From Linderina pennispora (lineage: Eukaryota > Kickxellomycota > Kickxellomycetes > Kickxellales > Kickxellaceae): a stretch of 64,000 nucleotides of DNA. Of the stretch, positions 8,357 to 18,055 are shown in pieces. Under the pieces are notes generated by a model. That model was not told where the DNA came from, did not search any database, and saw only the letters and a program-made list of their open reading frames with translations. The stretch lies in contig NW_024468273.1 in assembly GCF_002104995.1 (NCBI RefSeq), positions 1 through 64,000 on the forward strand, in the 5' to 3' direction. The stretch's first letter is position 1. Each line of letters opens with the position of its first letter. The position numbers were made by a program, and so were the translations under genes.

Positions 8357-10252
8357 CTAGAGGAAACGGAATGTGCGGTGCATGCGCTCGATGACTTGGC
8401 GCTTCTGGCGCCCAGACAGCCTGGCGCTCTCAAGGTCTCTAACATCCTGCAGGAACATCGAGCGCGCTCTGGGGGGAGCCGGCAGCCAATTGTGACCGAG
8501 CCTCAGGACGCCAGGGGCTGCGGCATTCGGCAATGCCAGGGCTTGGCGGCGCAAATCAAGTGTGAGGCAGATTAGCTGGCCCTGCACGGCCGGCGGCACA
8601 GGCTTCGACTCATCGATATTAAGCAGTCGGTCAATGTCGCGCATGGAGACCTGGATCGATGCAACCGCATGCCGGCTGGCGCCGCTGATCCAGCGCGACA
8701 ACAGGCTGCTGACCCAGCTGGCTGCAGAGTACAGCGTCAGGGTGGCTGGCACCGTCGAGAGCAGCAAAAAGTTGAGCTCGTTGGATTTGAGCAGCTTGTC
8801 AAGCGCTGCCATGGTCTGGCCCACGTCGACTTTGACTTTTTGCACCTGTATCAGCATGGCCTGCACGAGGTCGCCAAACAGAACATTGCGGAATGGCTGC
8901 TGCATCTCGCGCGCATAGACACTCATGACGTCAGACAGGTCACCACCCATTACACGCTGGTGGATAGCCGTAGCATCGGAATTGCCGAAACGGGAGGCAA
9001 ATCGCACAACCATGTCCTCCAGCGACTGGAAGTCTGACGCCAGTGATTCCTCGGTGGTGACGCTGTAAGTGTGCTTGCCGTAACGGATGGTCTCGTAGCC
9101 GCTTCGGAGCGGCTGTATGATGTACTGCGACACATAGTTGCACATAGTTGTCAGGCTGTCCTTCGCCCAGTTGGCGATGTCCTCGCTGCGTCCTGAAATA
9201 TACTGTGACAAGTACCGTACGCTGCAAAGGACTACAATTCCGGGGAGCCACGCTCGTGTGAACAGTGACGGGCGTCTGTATGCCTTGATTTTGTGCAGTT
9301 GGCTGGATGACAGGCTGTTGATGCGTTTGGCCACGTCCAGCGTGCTTGCAGCCAATGTGGCAAGATCTGCATCACCCTGGACCGAGATGGGCTCTGACCT
9401 GGATCTGTCAGCCGAATTGATGATATCAGCGATCTGCTCCACCAGCCCGGTAACCGATATGGCCGTCTGGTTGTCAACCGCAGACGCCTGCGACAGCTGC
9501 CCGATCTGCAGTGCCAGACTGTTACGTGCCAGTTCCAGACCGCGCAGCTTGCCGCGCACCTCGCGCCGGGTCAGGCTCAGAATATTGACTTTCTCGGGCA
9601 CCTGCGGCAGCCTCGCCAACGAGCCGTTACGGGCAAGCGGCAGATCAGGGAACAGGAGCCTGGTGGACAGGAAGTTGTACAGCTCTTCTGCAACCTGCCT
9701 TAGGCTGACGTTATCGCGCATCGCGAACTCGATCATTACAGCAGCAGCTTTTGTGATACAGACGTAGGCGCGCGCTGGCAAAGACTCGACAAAGTACAAG
9801 GCCAGAGATATGGCGCCGCTGTCCTGCGCCGCCCAGTAGTCCATGTCGATGGACAGAGGCAGGACTGCAGAGAGCAGCTGCTCGATGGTGTGGGCATGGA
9901 TCGCTGCAACAGCGCTCATCAGCACCAGCTCAGAATCAGTCTTGCTCGCTATGCTGATGCTCTCCGATGCTGTGCTGACGATGAGCTCCAGGTCTTTGAT
10001 TGCGCTGGCGATGGTTGGCCGCCTGCTGGTCTGCGCCTGGTCGCTCATGCCTTCTTCCTTATTATCATTGGTGATGACTGCAACTGTGCTTTCGTCGGGC
10101 AAGGCAGTCTGCGGTGTACCGAGCAGCTGTGTTGTCAGGTCGAATGCCCGGCCAGCCAGTTTGGTGTGGCTGCTGGCCCTCTCGCCCAACTCATGGTGTC
10201 TGTGTGCTAGCGCCCTGAACACTCCCGAGTAGTGCTCGTCGACAAAGTCCAT
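8357..10252 (-). CDS. NCA2: NCA2 family protein (nuclear control of ATPase 2)
   Basis: A 631-aa protein resembling yeast Nca2, a mitochondrial protein linked to expression of the ATP6-ATP8 transcript. Hydrophobic segments lie near residues 330-350 (LPGIVVLCSVRYL) and 500-520 (LLLSTVPATLTLYSAAS), as expected for the family's membrane-anchored C-terminal half. The end of the protein has the family signature FLQDVRDLESARL followed by an R-rich helix. The N-terminus is helical and non-membrane. Length and single exon fit fungal homologues. The gene is divergent from RPC19, about 1 kb away, and its 3' end touches the DUF229 duplication. Confidence 0.85.
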   Translation of the reverse strand: MDFVDEHYSGVFRALAHRHHELGERASSHTKLAGRAFDLTTQLLGTPQTALPDESTVAVITNDNKEEGMSDQAQTSRRPTIASAIKDLELIVSTASESISIASKTDSELVLMSAVAAIHAHTIEQLLSAVLPLSIDMDYWAAQDSGAISLALYFVESLPARAYVCITKAAAVMIEFAMRDNVSLRQVAEELYNFLSTRLLFPDLPLARNGSLARLPQVPEKVNILSLTRREVRGKLRGLELARNSLALQIGQLSQASAVDNQTAISVTGLVEQIADIINSADRSRSEPISVQGDADLATLAASTLDVAKRINSLSSSQLHKIKAYRRPSLFTRAWLPGIVVLCSVRYLSQYISGRSEDIANWAKDSLTTMCNYVSQYIIQPLRSGYETIRYGKHTYSVTTEESLASDFQSLEDMVVRFASRFGNSDATAIHQRVMGGDLSDVMSVYAREMQQPFRNVLFGDLVQAMLIQVQKVKVDVGQTMAALDKLLKSNELNFLLLSTVPATLTLYSAASWVSSLLSRWISGASRHAVASIQVSMRDIDRLLNIDESKPVPPAVQGQLICLTLDLRRQALALPNAAAPGVLRLGHNWLPAPPRARSMFLQDVRDLESARLSGRQKRQVIERMHRTFRFL

Positions 10253-11260
10253 AGTTCCTTTTCAATACAGCAAAAGATAAAGGTGAATGGCGAGAAAGAG
10301 GGAAAAGCCTAAGGCCCAAGGACAGCGATGCAGGTCCGATAGTTGCCAAGACGAGCCGCGGCTCCGGCTCGCTGCTTCAAGTCGGCGCGTGAAAAAATTC
10401 TCCACTCATTTAAAGCGCCAGTTTCAGGTTTCCAGCAGCCGAGCACCTCTTCTCTGTACTAAAATTTTTCAGTCGCTTTTTCATCTACTCAATGGTGTCC
10501 CCGTGCTGGTACGTATCTCTGGGATATATTCCGCCCGCCTGTTCCCCCTGTTCCATGTTGTGATATGATGAACGACGCCGCCCCAGGCGGAGACTGTCAA
10601 TGTCGATAACATGCGTATTTAGCCAAACACAAATACCCTACTGATCAAAACATACACGAACCCAGCAGCTCATGTCAGATGAAGATGAGAAAGACGAGGC
10701 CATATTTACTAATAACCAGGCTCTCTTGCTCTCGCTTAGATTTCGATCCGCCGGTGCCAGGACCGCTGTAGCCTGCTTTCTCCAACTCATTTGTACAATA
10801 ACAATGCTGCATTTCTAAAAGGTAACGAATCCCCGATATCTGCCTGCGCGCTTCGCAGACCCTGGGCTGATGATCCAAACTTTCCATGCTAATTCTGAAT
10901 CGGCAGAGGTGCCGTGTAATGCAGAGCAACCGGCTTAACCGCCATTAACTGACCAGAACAACTCGTCCGCGAAAGCGCGTGCAATTGCCATCTGGATCCA
11001 ACGTACTGACAACATCCCGATCCCTTCTCTAGGTAAGCTGCTCCGCCCAAGCACACGTCTGTTTAGTTCTAGATCATTTTTTGCAAATAAAATCTTTTCC
11101 AACCCAGCTCAGCTGCGACTCGGCCTGATCGGCTCAGTTCATTAGGAATATTGAAAAAAAACCTCTGCCTGGCTTTATAAATTTTTTATTTTTTATTTTC
11201 GCTTCTGCAGCTCTTGTTCGCTTCAATTTGCTTCCCTTTCTCTTTGTATAAATCACAATC
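10253..11260. other. Divergent intergenic region NCA2/RPC19
   Basis: About 1 kb with no convincing coding sequence; open frames at 10287-10568 and 10675-10929 lack recognisable content. T-rich tracts and TTTATAAATT near 11174, about 85 bp before the RPC19 start, could be its core promoter. Confidence 0.5.
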
Positions 11261-11638
11261 ATGGACGTCGACGCTACACCACAGGAGGAGCCTAAGAACT
11301 ACATTGCGCTGCTGGAAGTGCCCGAAGACAAGCTCGAGATTCTGCCGGGTGCCAGCCAGGACCTGACATCCGCGACCTTCTGTGTCAAGGAGGAGGACCA
11401 CACGCTGGGCAACGCGCTGCGGTGGGCCATTATGCAGAACAGCCAGGTCGACTTTTGTGGCTACTCGATCCCGCACCCCTCGGAGGCCAAGATGAACGTG
11501 CGCATCCAGACCACGGACAAGACCGATGCTGTCCAGGCCATGGACAAGGGCATTGACGATCTGAAGTCTGTTAGCCAGTTCATCAAGGCGCGGTTCCAGC
11601 AGCGTGTGGCCGAAAACAACTATGCCCGCACCAACTAG
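11261..11638 (+). CDS. RPC19: RNA polymerase I and III subunit AC19 (RPAC2)
   Basis: A 125-aa protein of the AC19/RPB11-like family, shared by RNA polymerases I and III, where it pairs with AC40 to form the assembly platform equivalent to the bacterial alpha dimer. The family signature is clear: ATFCVKEEDHTLGNALRW at about residues 38-57, then FCGYSIPHPSEAKMNVRIQT. The C-terminal helix ends with AENNYARTN. The size is normal, without the long N-terminal extension of some fungi. The ATG is in good context (ATCATGG). Convergent with the eIF3e gene, about 150 bp between stops. Confidence 0.95.
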   Translation: MDVDATPQEEPKNYIALLEVPEDKLEILPGASQDLTSATFCVKEEDHTLGNALRWAIMQNSQVDFCGYSIPHPSEAKMNVRIQTTDKTDAVQAMDKGIDDLKSVSQFIKARFQQRVAENNYARTN

Positions 11639-11789
11639 AACCGCTCCGGGATGTAGAGAATAAACAGCAGAAAAGATAAAAAGCACATGTAGCGTAATGT
11701 ATGAAGGCGACAAAAATTTGAGTAATATTTCTTTTGTGTTCAAGCGAGATGGCGAGGGGGTTGGGATAAACTACTTGGATTCGCGCTCT

Positions 11790-13151
11790 CTACTGGGCAG
11801 CGATGGGGGCCGACTCGGTCGCCCGCTTCTTGGAGGTTTGCTGCTGCTGCTGCTTCTGCTGCTTCTGCTCACCCTTCTTGGCGGCAGAGCTACCGCGCTT
11901 GTCGATGGCGCCGTTGAGCACCTGCGACCGGAACACCAGGGCCTTTGTGCGCTCAATCACCTGCTGGTAGATCGGGTTGTAGCTCGGGTTCATGATAACG
12001 GTGTTATCCTTGAAGTCCACCTTGGCGTCCATGCGTGTCTCGCGGATGAGCTTGACAATCCACTTCTCGCCCTCCTCCTGCTTCATATTGAGCTTCTTGG
12101 TCAGGCCAGCCATGTCAATGCGCTTGTGGATGCGGCAGTACACCTCAGCCAGGAAGTAGCGCGCGTTCTCGACAAAGTCGTCGACGGCGCCGGTCAGGAA
12201 GAAATCCTTCTCCAGCACCTCCTCGCACTCCTCGAGCTTGGACGCAGCCTTGTCGAAGTCAAAGTCCACGTACAGGGCCTCGACGAACTCGGTGATCGGA
12301 TCGCGGTACATGTACGACTCCTGCTCGATGATCTTGGCCAGCTCCTTGATCATGTTGCGGCGCTTGCGGTTTGTGACAATGGCGGCAGTCAGGTAGCGCA
12401 GGATCCACGGGCACGCGTTCTGGATCGTGCTCAGGTACTGCGGCAGCAGGAATGTGTCGACGATGCCATCGCGGCCCTTCGGGTGGTTGAAGAACACAAA
12501 CAGCGACCAGTGCAGCAGCCACGTGCGCTGCTGCAGCTGCTCCGTCGGCGTCTTGAAGTGCGTCTTGTCGATCGTCTCCTTGAGCTTGCTCATGTCCTCG
12601 TACGCAACCTCCCAGTTACCAAGCAGAATCTCCGATGCGAGCTTGCCCCACATGGCAGACAGCGTCAGCTCCGGGTCCGTCGACAGAATGCTGAAGTGGA
12701 ACAGCATATCCGCCGATCCACCGTAGTTGCCGCAGCTGTACTGCAGCTGGCCGTAGTTGTACAGCTCCTGCACCATCTCGGGCGTGCACTGGTAGTTCTC
12801 GCGCAGCAGCTTCATGTTCTGCAGCTTGTCCTGGCGCAGCGCACTGGCGACCTCGGGGTTCTCGATGACCTCGCGAATGTGCTCCGTCTTCTGCTCGCTC
12901 TCCTCGAGCTTCTTGATCACAGCCTCGCGCCGCTCAGCAAACTCCGCCGGCAACTCATCAGTGTCGTGAATCTGCTGGTACAGCTGACCGGTAAAGTCAA
13001 CCATGTTGGTGTTGGACAGGAGCTCGAACTTGGCCTTGAGCAGGTCCTCCTCCTTGTACACATTCTTAATGGACACAAACTCGAGCAGGGGGAACACGAG
13101 CTGGCGATCCAGCGATGGGATCATGCGCAGAGTCAAATCGAAATCAGCCAT
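11790..13151 (-). CDS. Translation initiation factor eIF3 subunit e (INT6)
   Basis: A 453-aa eIF3e. The start was placed at 13151 (MADFDLTLRMIPSLDRQLVF) because family members begin with this motif. The frame extends 17 codons further to 13202, with sequence unlike the family. The N-terminal eIF3e domain covers roughly residues 5-140, and helical repeats lead to a PCI domain at about 230-400 that joins the eIF3 core. The C-terminus is a lysine- and glutamine-rich tail with a short glutamine run encoded by CTG/CTT repeats near 11840-11875. It acts in the cytosol in 43S recruitment. Convergent with RPC19, divergent from eL6. Confidence 0.95.
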   Translation of the reverse strand: MADFDLTLRMIPSLDRQLVFPLLEFVSIKNVYKEEDLLKAKFELLSNTNMVDFTGQLYQQIHDTDELPAEFAERREAVIKKLEESEQKTEHIREVIENPEVASALRQDKLQNMKLLRENYQCTPEMVQELYNYGQLQYSCGNYGGSADMLFHFSILSTDPELTLSAMWGKLASEILLGNWEVAYEDMSKLKETIDKTHFKTPTEQLQQRTWLLHWSLFVFFNHPKGRDGIVDTFLLPQYLSTIQNACPWILRYLTAAIVTNRKRRNMIKELAKIIEQESYMYRDPITEFVEALYVDFDFDKAASKLEECEEVLEKDFFLTGAVDDFVENARYFLAEVYCRIHKRIDMAGLTKKLNMKQEEGEKWIVKLIRETRMDAKVDFKDNTVIMNPSYNPIYQQVIERTKALVFRSQVLNGAIDKRGSSAAKKGEQKQQKQQQQQTSKKRATESAPIAAQ

Positions 13152-13563
13152 TCTGTATTCTTTCACGGTGCTACCCTCCTCTTTTTCGGGATTTTCTGGC
13201 AAAATTTAAAGTAGTCGGCCGGTGGCGATGACTAATCTCCTCGAATGGTAGACGAGATGGAGAAGAAAAATGGGTGGGGGGGGGAAAAAGAGGGTGTGAA
13301 AAAGAAGAGAATAAAAGCCGAATTGGCGAGCCTTCACCCCCTGCTCGCAGCCTCAATGCAAGTTTTTCTTCGCCTATTTTCTTGCAGGCTTGGGGAAAAA
13401 TGGTGTGATGATCTGATCTTTAATGATTACCGCAGGAGATCACCGGGCGAATCACAACCTCGAATCAATTATTCGAGGTGATGCAGACAGCCCGCCAATA
13501 TCGCGACCGGCCCACAGCAGAGTACGGGTTACCGCCTTTTCAATCAAACTTCAAACGATTTTG

Positions 13564-13854
13564 GTAAGTTTATACAAAGTGTGCTGGGCCGCGGTGTCGA
13601 TTTCGGGGAATGGATGCGGGTCGATGGATGCGATCGGGTTTTGCGGAACGAAGGATACAGAGCGTGACGGACGCGAAATTCGGAGAATGCAGAAGTGGAC
13701 CCCTACCCAATGGCGCACATTTGCGGAATCGGCACCGGAAGCTTGCGCAAATGCGCCCACCCTGAGTCTGTACCCTGTCGGTGCTGGAAGAAGAACCCTC
13801 GCTAATGCACAACGAATGCACCCACCCCCTACTGCATGCACTCTCGACAAATAG
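13564..13854 (+). other. Possible 5' UTR intron of the eL6 gene
   Basis: A GTAAGT donor at 13564, a CTAAT branch-point-like site at 13802 and an AG at 13853-13854, ten bases before the eL6 ATG, would define a 291-bp leader intron. Ribosomal-protein genes often have introns at the 5' end. The assignment rests only on splice-site appearance. Confidence 0.35.
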
Positions 13855-13864
13855 GTTAGTAACA

Positions 13865-14578
13865 ATGGCCCAGACCGCTCGCAAGAACCAGCTGGCTCCC
13901 GGCATTAGCCGCCTTTCGCGCTCGAAGGTGTTCTCGAAGCGCGCTGCTTACAAGATCGCCAAGACCGCCCAGCCCAAGGCTGAGGAGGCCCCGGCTAAGG
14001 CTAAGAAGGTCACCCGCGCCAAGAAGGGCGACCTCGTTGCTGCCCTGACCGCCAAGCACAGCGCTCTGCACCCCGCTAACGTCGTGCCCCAGCCCAAGGC
14101 TGGCCGCAAGACCCAGCGCACCCAGGGCCTGCGCAAGTCGATCACCCCCGGTACCGTCCTGATCCTCCTGGCCGGCCGTTTCCGTGGTAAGCGTGTTGTC
14201 TTCCTGAAGCAGCTCAGCTCCGGTCTCCTCCTGGTCACCGGTCCCTTCAAGATCAACGGTGTCCCTCTGCGCCGCGTCAACCAGGCGTACGTGATCGCCA
14301 CCTCGACCAAGGTCGATCTGTCGGGTGTCTCGGTCGATGCCAAGTTCGACGATGCCTACTTCAAGCGCGAGGAGGAGGCCAAGCTCAAGGGCACTGAGGA
14401 GGAGTTCTTCGGCAAGTCCGCCACCAAGAAGGAGGCCCCCGCTCACAAGGTCGCTGACCAGAAGGAGGCTGACAAGGCCGTCGTCGCCGCCGTTGCCAAG
14501 GTCCCGTTCCTGGCTTCGTACCTCGCCTCGACCTTCTCCCTCACCAAGGGCCAGGCTCCCCACTCCCTCAAGTTCTAA
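13865..14578 (+). CDS. RPL6: 60S ribosomal protein eL6
   Basis: A 237-aa eL6. The ATG at 13865 (ACAATGGCC) gives the usual N-terminus; the upstream in-frame sequence from 13781 is unlike the family. The N-terminus is basic and rich in alanine and lysine. The conserved KOW/eL6 core follows: RKSITPGTVLILLAGRFRGK, FLKQLSSGLLLVTGPFKING and VPLRRVNQAYVIATST. The C-terminus has the usual lysine/glutamate-rich helix and ends in SLKF. Codon use is strongly biased toward C-ending codons (GCC, AAG, GTC), as expected of a highly expressed gene. Confidence 0.97.
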   Translation: MAQTARKNQLAPGISRLSRSKVFSKRAAYKIAKTAQPKAEEAPAKAKKVTRAKKGDLVAALTAKHSALHPANVVPQPKAGRKTQRTQGLRKSITPGTVLILLAGRFRGKRVVFLKQLSSGLLLVTGPFKINGVPLRRVNQAYVIATSTKVDLSGVSVDAKFDDAYFKREEEAKLKGTEEEFFGKSATKKEAPAHKVADQKEADKAVVAAVAKVPFLASYLASTFSLTKGQAPHSLKF

Positions 14579-14814
14579 ACATAGCAACCAAAAATCCATA
14601 TTGACTCGTCGTTTCTTTTTTGGTTTATTGAAAGAATCTGAAATCGCGAGGTGTACGTGATATGTGCTTCTCCGGCTGCTTCAAGGGAAATGTCTGCATT
14701 GGCGATGATGACATGTTGCTTGCTGGACCGCGGTCTACAACAGAAATGTCCATGGCTAGGTTTTATTTTTCGCTATAGAATTCAGGGCTCGGTAGCCATA
14801 GCGCGCTACGGCTT

Positions 14815-15261
14815 TTAGAATCCCTTCTTGGTCAGCCATTCCCGCACCTCGCTGATGCGGTTGCCGCGGATCACGATCTGCCGCGACACCTTTCTGATCT
14901 CGATCGTGTTGTCCTCCAGCGCGGCCGCCAGGTCCTTACGCAGGGCCTCGACATCGCCGTCAATGCGCCGCACCAGCGTCAGCGTGCGCGTTCCTGCGTT
15001 GCGGATATCTGTGTACACGGGCAGCGTCTGGAAGCGCGTGCGGTTGATAAAGTACGGGTATGTGACCAGCTTTTGCTCTACAGGGGAAACGCACAAGAGA
15101 TCAGCTCAGTGGATCGGACAGGTGTCTGGCCACAGATTCCTGTCATTTACTCGCCCAAGCTTGTTACCTGCAATGGTGCTCTCAAATGCACGGCCCAAGA
15201 CGCGCTGCGGTGTGGCCGATCGGGAGAACTGGCTGCTGCGCGTAAGTAGCGACCTGAACAT
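14815..15261 (-). CDS. IMG2: Mitochondrial large-subunit ribosomal protein mL49 (IMG2), two exons
   Basis: Exon 1 is 15261-15168, the intron 15167-15078 (90 bp, GTAACA donor and CTGTAG acceptor), and exon 2 15077-14815. This gives 118 aa. The junction completes a glutamate codon and yields the continuous sequence STIAEQKLVTYPYFINRT. The first 30 residues are rich in S, R and L and look like a mitochondrial targeting peptide. The body matches mL49/Img2: YPYFINRTRFQTLPVYTDI, TLVRRIDGDVEALRKDL, then IVIRGNRISEVREWLTKKGF at the end. It is a structural protein of the mitochondrial 54S subunit. Convergent with eL6. Confidence 0.9.
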
Positions 15262-18055
15262 TATAGCAATTTGTGGTGGTGTGAAATTGAGAACGGAGGA
15301 GAACGATTGCAATAAGAGCTGGTCGACAATTTCAAATTGGCGAAGCAAAGTGAGTCTAACGCTTTATCAGCTAATACTTTTTTGTCACTGATCTGGGATT
15401 TTTACTGGAAAGGCTGGATTAACCAGTGGCTGGTGTGCTTGTTTTTTTGTCTGCCAGGATTCGATTTATTCTGTGGCTACACCAGATAGCGGCGACTTTG
15501 CCGTACCCAGGTCTGCTATGCCCAGCTAAGCAAGTACGTAGTAGGTGGGCTGACAACCTGTAATGGCTCAGCGTGTATGCAGCTTGTAATAAGAAACTGT
15601 CTGAGACTGTAGAATGTCAAATGACAAGAGTGATAGGCGTTAGTAAAGCTCTGCGCTGTATAGCGGTACAAGAGCAGATAATCATTGCCCCTCATCTGCT
15701 TAGCCTTTCGCACACATTGCCTTTCGTATACACGCGCATCCATCGGTGCCCACTATCAACAATCCTCCCATACGGTCCTTCTGGATATCTTGCAGCATTC
15801 ACTTGAGAACCACAGCGACACTGGCATCACCAGAGAGGGTATATTCAACAGAAACATATACTTGGCTAGCGCCATATGATGTCTCTAGGGATGGCATACC
15901 TTTATCATGCATTGCATAATTTATTTGAAGTGCTTTCCAACCGATGCCACACTGAACCTCGAGTTTATCATTTCATGCAAATATAGTCAAGTATCCAGCA
16001 TTACATTTGCCATCAAGACTAGAAAGTCAAATTTCACTCGTAAACCCCATATCACCATGCATCATACAGCAAATGACAAGCTTAGACTTACCGGCGCGTT
16101 GAGAGCTTTTGGCTCTGCAGATGCACATTGGAATGCACTTAAGGTGCCAGTATTTATAGGGCTTGATATCATTTCCGCCCAGCCAAGAATGGCAAACGAA
16201 AGGGAGACTGACACCATTAACTGAGATTGCGAATTCATCATTTCTACCATATCTAATGTAAGATGCATGAGTAGCTTCGATAGTGACTATAAACGCACAT
16301 AACCCCCAGCTCCAAAAATCCTATTACTCATAAGTTGTCATTTTATGGCCAACTGAGGGAAAAGTTACCTTCTACCATCTCATGTTTGGATATTTCATTT
16401 GGATTCCGATAAATGACTACACAATTTCCACCAAATTACACATGTGCTTCAGTCGGCGCCCAATACATCCATACTCTTGATAGTGTTCCCCCATTCCAGC
16501 TTTATCCCTTTGATTCCTCAGTTAAAAATGTGAGCTCAATTTCTATTTGGCGCTACTTTTCCACCACGGACGGGAGTTTAATATGCTTCCAGAATCAGAA
16601 AATAGCTACTATTCTGTCTAGCTGTAGTCAACATTCACTAGAATCATTTGCCAACAGCCCACACAAGTTCAATTTCCTAAACTACTCCTGCATGGGCTTT
16701 CTTGTGCTCACAACATGTACTATGACATAGCTCCGCTCTTTTCGTCAACACCTTTCACTTATCTATCCATTTCGATACCAACTGATATAGTCCATCAAGT
16801 GGATCGATCAATTCCGATGCACTGTAAGGAAATCTGGCTCGAGTTTCTCCCTCCAGTTGCATACATCTCGGAACAGCCTTCATGCGCCTCAATAAATCAA
16901 GCGTATAGTATTCATTCAGGGACTATATTGCTACATTGCTTTGAAGAGCCCTTTCCAATGTCACATAAAACTCAGTTGGCTTGTCTCAGGATTCTTTGCA
17001 TACAGGTAGAAATACCAGCAGAGGCATACATATTCAGTCTTCTTTAACAACTACCAAAGTGGAAAATGCTTAACATCTACTGCAACCCAAGGGACCTTTT
17101 AGACAAGGAGCCCTACGACCCTGAAAGCAAACGCATACTCCACGACGTCAATGAAGAATGTCTATCCCAAATGTCCAAACTACTCAACACGCTGGCACAG
17201 ACTATCATGGACCTAACTCTCTATCGCTTAGTGTACAGGTGCGTCACCGGTAAAGTACACGCGGCTTTCCAAGCTATTCTACAGGAAGTTTTCTTTGTGG
17301 CCACAAAAGCCAAGCTGCCGTGCATCACTGCAGTTGTCTGGAAAGTATGCAGCTCAATACAACATTTGCAAGCATGTTACGGCATATTGTACCTACAGAG
17401 GGAACCATCATTCAATGGTATGCACCCTCAGAGTCGTTCACAGTCACTGTTCGGATGAATCCAAAGGATTGCAGCTGGGTCGCCATTGTTTTAGCAAAGG
17501 CCAACTGAAACCAAACAGCAGCTGTCCTACAGTTGATATTGTCTGGAGTTCGTGAGTAGCGGTGGTTCATGGCATGCACTATCTTCTAGGGTTGTTTGGG
17601 TTATTCCTATTTATTCCGCATGGAATCACTATTTGGACAACTGCAATACACAGCATGGGGGTGATTCTGACTACATAACTGGACCACCTTGCTACAAGGC
17701 GTGTATATACTGTGATCTTCAGGTATCCTAGTGTGCTGACTGCAATGCGTTCTCTTGCTGGTTGCATTGCCCAGGTTGCGGACACTCGACTCAAGCTGGC
17801 CATCGCTCAAATCTAATCCCTTATCCGAATTATCCGCAAATCCGCAATGATCTGCAAGGCGGATTCCTGCTTTTGGCACTCAGCAATTTCTCCTAAGAGC
17901 ATTCCACATTTTGTGAACTTGTTGCCAGCCAATTTGCGCAGCCAGGCCACTTCTTCCAGCAGATATAAAAGCTCGGGACAATACTTTCCAGAACCTGACT
18001 TCATCAGAACTTCATTCTTTTTCCTATCGAGCTATTCCCATTAAAAACTATCACC
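15262..18055. other. AT-richer intergenic stretch, possible gene relics
   Basis: About 2.8 kb of clearly lower GC than its neighbours. Several medium open frames occur (for example 16715-17043 and 17066-17458 in one frame, separated by a TAA). None shows a motif I recognise, and consecutive frames do not join through obvious splice sites. The frame ending at 17508 has a protein-like tail (VRMNPKDCSWVAIVLAKAN). It may be a decayed gene. A TATA box for the downstream F-box-like gene lies at its end. Confidence 0.45.
17964..17970 (+). promoter_or_regulatory. TATA box of the F-box-like gene
   Basis: TATAAAA, 92 bp upstream of the ATG at 18056, followed by a pyrimidine-rich stretch suited to transcription start. 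Confidence 0.55.

Noticed and set aside
10675-10929. 84-codon minus-strand frame upstream of RPC19
   Set aside because: No motif and low coding character; probably chance.
13152-13202. 17-codon N-terminal extension of eIF3e
   Set aside because: eIF3e proteins begin at the MADFDLT-type motif; the extension is unlike the family.
11697-13214. Plus-strand 505-codon frame
   Set aside because: It is the antisense shadow of eIF3e, leucine/valine-rich with no family resemblance; the minus strand carries a clear eIF3e.
13856-14599. Minus-strand 247-codon frame
   Set aside because: Antisense of the strongly codon-biased eL6 gene; its glycine/leucine-rich product is an artefact.
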